This document shows, one piece after another, positions 58,518-61,696 of a DNA stretch of 61,696 bases. This DNA is from Bacillota bacterium (GTDB taxonomy: Bacteria > Bacillota > Clostridia > Peptostreptococcales > Acidaminobacteraceae). The notes beneath the pieces were generated by a model that was not told the origin of the DNA, did no database searches, and saw nothing but the letters and a program-made list of their open reading frames with translations. The first letter of the stretch is position 1; every line of letters begins with the position of its first letter. The stretch lies in contig JAUMXH010000012.1 of the NCBI GenBank assembly GCA_030529225.1, positions 1 through 61,696 on the forward strand, written 5' to 3'. Both the position numbers and the translations under genes were made by a program.

Positions 58518-61500
58518 TTGAAAAACAAAATTATGAGAAAAGTCCTTGCTTTGGCTTTGGTGTTAGCTATGTTGATCGGGATACTTCCATCAGGGAGTTG
58601 GGATTCATTCGCCCAGAACCAAGTGAGGGCAACAGTGGAGAATGCAGAAATTGTTGGAACTATGGGAGAGATTTTTTTACCGCAACAAGAGGCTACAATT
58701 AACCTGGAAAATGCGACTTTTACCGGATTAAGCCCTGGAAATGTCATAACATCTTGGTTTGATGTGGCTGTTAATGTTGGTATAGGAGCGAAAGTTAAAA
58801 CTGTGACATCAAATAAAATTGTAGTAACTTTTTATGCGACAAAAGATAACAACTTTCCTGCAGGAAGGTATAAAGGACCTGTGCGTGTCCAAATTCCTGC
58901 GAGCTTCATAGAAAATGCTCAAGAAGATTTGAATGTGGAAGAAAATCCTGAGTTTATATTCAATATAGGTCCCGAATATATAACCGTTGAGAAAAATCAG
59001 CCGACAAAAGCTGCTTATGGTGAGGGAATCACAGAAAACAATGAATTTACGATTACCTTATTACAGAGCAGTGAAGTAAAATTTCAAAGCAAAAATGAGA
59101 CAGACGAAGACTTGAGTAAAAGTTGGTTTACCGGCGCACCGGATGGAGTTACTATAAAACTAAAAAATCCTATCGAAAACGATGCGCAAACTGCAACCTT
59201 TGTCATTGGAGGGGTTTCTCAAGAAGTGGGGAAACATTTCATTCAGCCAAAAATACCTGCTAACGGATTTAAAAATTTCCCGGCTGAATTAAACGGATAC
59301 TTGGAGCCGATTGCACCAATCGATATCATTTCTGTTGAAACATACCCTAAATTAACTGTGGGCGGCGCAGGAATCAAGGGTATGGTTGGAGAGCCTTTGA
59401 GTGCCAACGAAGTGCTCGTCACCGTGGAAGGCGATACCTTTAAGGAGAACCCCGCCGGAACTTGGATCACTAATATTTCGGATCTCGGTTTTACCGGACA
59501 AAAGATTGAACTTCTTGAAAATAGAGCCAAAGCTAAAATCACTCTGCAGGGAACTCCGAATAAAACAAGACAAGAGACCGACTTAATGATGTCCGTTCCA
59601 AGTTCTAATTTTGAACACTATAGTCAATCCGATGAGGCAAGCTTGATTCAAGTAGAAAACAACACTGTAAAAATCCATATCACCCCTTATACTCCATCTT
59701 TAACGGATGTAATAGTTACACCGGTTCCGGTGGAAAAATCAAAAAAAGCTATTCCGGGCACCAAGGTGGCGGATGTATCCGTTCAAGGAACGCCGCAGGA
59801 TGGAATCGCTTATGAGCTGGAAGCGGGCGGGGCTGACAACGATAAGTTTGAAATCAGCGGCTCGGAACTCAAAATAAAAACTGCGATTGCGGAAAACACG
59901 CAGTATACCGTAAAAGTAACGGCGAAGCAGGTGGGCAAAGAGAAGAACAAGGTTACAAAGGAGATTGCATTCACTCCGAATTTGGTGGACTACATGCCTA
60001 CTTTGACCGGCATAAACATTGCCCCTGTTCCGGTAGAACATGAAAAAAGGGATCTTGTAGGCACGAAGCTTGCGGACTTATCCGTTGAGGGAGAGCCGAA
60101 AAACGGAATCGCCTACAGTTTGGAAGGAAGCGACGCCGACAATGACAAGTTCCAAATCGAAGGAGCGGAACTTAGAATCAAGGCGGGCACCACACTTGAA
60201 GCGAAACAATATACTGTGAAACTGAAGGCGATGGAGACTGCAAAACCGGAAAATTTTGTGATCAAGTCTATCAGCTTTGATGCAAATGTGCTTCCTGCGC
60301 CGATAAAATCGGCAAGTGTAAGCGATGTTACAGTAGAAGGCAAAAAAGATCAGGAAATAGCTGAGAAAGAGTTAACTATAACGCTTGCGCATGAAACATT
60401 CAAAGACTTTGCTGCTATGGAATCTGTGAACACATGGTTTAAGAATCTTCCGGCGGGTCTTGAGGCAAAGGTAAAACAGCTCGATTCGACGAAGAAGATC
60501 GTAACCCTTGTCATCACCGGCACGCCGACAGAAGTAAAAAAGGCAGTGATGGAGATTCGTATTCCGGGAGCGAAGCTAACGGGCGGCTCGGACTTGGCGG
60601 TCACTCGAAATGAAAACGCCAAATTTGAAATTGCCGAAAAAGAACAAAAACAGGAAGAGAAGAAGGACGAACAGTCGGGAAACAAACATTCGATTGTGAA
60701 CACGGATTCTTCGAGCAATTCCGGCAAAGCTGCCGAGAAAGATACCAATAAAGCCGGCACCCAAAGCACCGTGAAAACAGAAGTAAAGGTTTCAGGCGCC
60801 AAGGCGGAAGCGAAACTTGCAGAAAAAACAGTTCTGGATCTGATTCAGAAAGATAGAGAACTTGCGAAAAAAGGCTTGGATGTGAAGGTAGATGCCAAGG
60901 CTTCTGTAGAAGACGTGAGCGTAAAACTGTCAGAAAAAACAGTGAAAGCCCTTACAGGCACAAAGACAAAGGAAGTGAGAATCGACACTCCTGTCGCAAA
61001 GGTAGCGCTTGACCTTGGCAGCTTGGAAGCAATTCAGGAAGCGGCGAAGTCGGATGTGGAGCTTTCGATCAAGAAAGTGGATGCGAGCAAGCTAAGCGAA
61101 GCGGCGCAGGCACTTGTCTCAGGTAGACCGGTACTGGATCTGAACGTGCTTTCATCGAGCGGAAAAAAAGTATCGGAGTTCGGCGCAGGCAGCGTGAAAG
61201 TGAGTGTTCCTTACGTGCTTGCGAAGGATGAAAAAGCAGAGAACTTGACTGTTTACTACCTTCCTGAAGAGGGCGCGGCTACAGAAGTAGCGGGCGCAAA
61301 ATACGATGCGGCGAAAAAAGCGATGGTATTTGAAACCAAGCACTTCTCTGTGTATGCGGTAGGAGAAAAGCCTGCAAAAGAAAGCATGTCGAAAGGCTTT
61401 GCGGATGCGATGAATCACTGGGCGAAGGAACAGATTGACTTTGTGGTATCAAAGGGCTACATGAACGGCGTATCGGATGAGAGCTTCGCTCCTGATATGC

Positions 61501-61696
61501 CGGTGACAAGAGGCATGTTCGTGACAGTGCTTGGCAGAATGGCGGGCATGAAAGACGCAAAGGCGAATGACAAGTTCGACGATGTAAGTCAAGATATGTA
61601 CTATGCACCATACATCGCTTGGGCGGAAGAGAAGGGCATCGTGAAGGGTATGGGCGAGAAGAAGTTCATGCCGGAAGCGGAGCTCACAAGAGAGCA
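58518..61696 (+). CDS. Large S-layer-homology surface protein (runs off the window)
   Basis: At least 1059 codons, open to the window edge. Starts at TTG 58518, 9 bases after AAAGGAGG; the in-frame ATG 58533 is too far. Signal peptide MRKVLALALVLAMLIGILPS. Then several Ig-like beta modules, including two cadherin-like repeats of about 95 residues (59707-59990 and 60004-60290; each has IAY-L-(E)-DNDKF-I-G-EL-IK). A charged linker (KEQKQEEKKDEQSGNK) near 60640 precedes the shared conserved domain and SLH repeats. Probably cell-wall bound and paralogous to the previous gene. Confidence 0.9.
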   Translation, partial: MKNKIMRKVLALALVLAMLIGILPSGSWDSFAQNQVRATVENAEIVGTMGEIFLPQQEATINLENATFTGLSPGNVITSWFDVAVNVGIGAKVKTVTSNKIVVTFYATKDNNFPAGRYKGPVRVQIPASFIENAQEDLNVEENPEFIFNIGPEYITVEKNQPTKAAYGEGITENNEFTITLLQSSEVKFQSKNETDEDLSKSWFTGAPDGVTIKLKNPIENDAQTATFVIGGVSQEVGKHFIQPKIPANGFKNFPAELNGYLEPIAPIDIISVETYPKLTVGGAGIKGMVGEPLSANEVLVTVEGDTFKENPAGTWITNISDLGFTGQKIELLENRAKAKITLQGTPNKTRQETDLMMSVPSSNFEHYSQSDEASLIQVENNTVKIHITPYTPSLTDVIVTPVPVEKSKKAIPGTKVADVSVQGTPQDGIAYELEAGGADNDKFEISGSELKIKTAIAENTQYTVKVTAKQVGKEKNKVTKEIAFTPNLVDYMPTLTGINIAPVPVEHEKRDLVGTKLADLSVEGEPKNGIAYSLEGSDADNDKFQIEGAELRIKAGTTLEAKQYTVKLKAMETAKPENFVIKSISFDANVLPAPIKSASVSDVTVEGKKDQEIAEKELTITLAHETFKDFAAMESVNTWFKNLPAGLEAKVKQLDSTKKIVTLVITGTPTEVKKAVMEIRIPGAKLTGGSDLAVTRNENAKFEIAEKEQKQEEKKDEQSGNKHSIVNTDSSSNSGKAAEKDTNKAGTQSTVKTEVKVSGAKAEAKLAEKTVLDLIQKDRELAKKGLDVKVDAKASVEDVSVKLSEKTVKALTGTKTKEVRIDTPVAKVALDLGSLEAIQEAAKSDVELSIKKVDASKLSEAAQALVSGRPVLDLNVLSSSGKKVSEFGAGSVKVSVPYVLAKDEKAENLTVYYLPEEGAATEVAGAKYDAAKKAMVFETKHFSVYAVGEKPAKESMSKGFADAMNHWAKEQIDFVVSKGYMNGVSDESFAPDMPVTRGMFVTVLGRMAGMKDAKANDKFDDVSQDMYYAPYIAWAEEKGIVKGMGEKKFMPEAELTRE
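61127..61696. repeat. 570-bp perfect repeat, second copy (open at window edge)
   Basis: Identical to 57457-58026. The match reaches the last base of the window, so the true repeat is at least this long. Confidence 0.95.

Overview
The window comes from an anaerobic, low- to mid-GC Bacillota, probably of the Clostridia/Tissierellia type. The host part encodes pyruvate:ferredoxin oxidoreductase, S-layer-homology surface proteins, QueH, Tex, DegV and DUF1836 proteins, with strong Shine-Dalgarno sites and TTG/GTG starts. I cannot name the genus.

Bases 1 to about 29842 are most of a Mu-like transposable prophage; its left end and repressor lie upstream of the window. The early block (87-5854) has a MuA-type DDE transposase, a MuB-type ATPase, a membrane-anchored transglycosylase, Gam, a gp16-like protein and one Mor-type activator, closed by a terminator. 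The late block (5942-28537) runs in one direction: small terminase region, a NusG/LoaP-type antiterminator, large terminase, SPP1-type portal, MuF protein with a C-terminal effector-like extension and a small partner gene, scaffold, capsid, connectors, a PBSX(Xkd)-type contractile tail with a -1 frameshifted tail chaperone, fibres, a subtilase-like protein, holin and amidase. A DNA adenine methylase sits where Mu carries mom, and its ribosome site is inside a hairpin. At least two intrinsic terminators lie inside the late block, which fits processive antitermination by the NusG paralogue. The transposase, Gam, gp16, Mor and terminase genes look like Mu; the portal and tail look like SPP1/PBSX.

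Bases 29843-38011 are a decayed accessory region. It holds a gene apparently cut by the prophage right end, two unrecognised proteins that may be immunity or surface-associated, a DUF4275 protein, remnants of a conjugative element (a VirD4/TraG coupling-protein 3' end and other fragments), an arsenic operon (arsR, arsP, thioredoxin-like, arsC), a truncated DUF1016 gene and an exported protein. A perfect 44-bp direct repeat (33337-33380 and 37873-37916) brackets the arsenic segment.

Bases 38012-61696 are host chromosome: a flavin reductase lipoprotein, LMW phosphatase, ABC-F ATPase, MATE pump, a small lipoprotein on the minus strand, a His-rich CDF metal exporter, M18 aminopeptidase, Tex, QueH (minus), DUF1836, DegV, PFOR, and two S-layer-homology proteins. 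The last two share a perfect repeat of at least 570 bp covering their C-terminal anchors. The second of them runs off the right edge.
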